DNA of 55,030 bases from a bacterium (lineage in GTDB: Bacteria; Patescibacteriota; Minisyncoccia; 1-14-0-10-42-19), in NCBI GenBank assembly GCA_030690215.1, contig JAUYHD010000011.1:1-55030 (forward strand). The letters are read 5' to 3'. Numbering within the stretch: the stretch's first letter is position 1; every line of letters starts with the position of its first letter. Positions 54,947-55,030 of this stretch are shown in pieces. The position numbers and the translations under genes are program-made. The notes beneath the pieces are model-generated. The model was given only the letters and a program-made list of their open reading frames with translations, was not told the origin of the DNA and did not search any database.

Positions 54947-55030
54947 ATGGCAAAAACAATTAAAGAGGAGCGACTACGATGGGTTCTGCCCATAGTCCAC
55001 AAGGAGATAAAGCTGGTCGATGTTGCGAAG
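54947..55030 (+). mobile_element. Transposase N-terminal fragment (truncated by window end)
   Basis: ATGGCAAAAACAATTAAAGAGGAGCGA...: MAKTIKEERLRWVLPIVHKEIKLVDVAK. Confidence 0.6.

Noticed and set aside
1-55030. Window as a complete circular plasmid (transposase split across the ends)
   Set aside because: Cannot be shown without reads; core ribosomal and cell-division genes indicate chromosome

Overview
The window reads as a stretch of a Patescibacteria/CPR (Parcubacteria-like) chromosome. This is inferred from gene content and style; no search was run. Most genes are on the minus strand: hybrid kinase, rpsL-rpsG-fusA, a ~5 kb accessory island, tuf, rpsJ-rplC-rplD-rplW-rplB-rpsS-rplV-rpsC-rplP-rpmC-rpsQ-rplN-rplX-rplE-rpsN-rpsH-rplF-rplR, then amino-acid enzymes, and further right rarA, a sigma-70-like factor, nrdJ, ftsZ/ftsA, ybeY, hisS and lepB. 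RNA genes are tRNA-Pro(GGG), tRNA-Lys(CTT) and an unusually large rnpB. Transposase fragments lie at both window ends. The most unusual content is a family of small palindromic mobile elements capped CCCC(G/A)T...A(C/T)GGGG: type A ~139 bp, type B ~141-145 bp, type C ~39-44 bp. They show 4-bp target-site duplications, one nested insertion, and stem base changes that keep pairing. In types A and B the internal complementary words are ordered H2a-H3a-H2b-H3b (pseudoknot topology). Several copies abut the -35 box of predicted promoters (tuf, rpsL operon, a PLP enzyme), or carry the start codon in the duplication (ftsA, a YkuK-like gene). Other leads: a tRNA-Lys-like locus opened by palindromes plus a GIY-YIG ORF and an intact tRNA-Lys, tRNA-Pro 5' fragments breaking at the anticodon loop, a double-hairpin module found in tRNA and in frame in rarA, and a sigma-70/DnaA-domain-IV-like fusion. 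All assignments were made by eye from the sequence and the supplied ORF translations.
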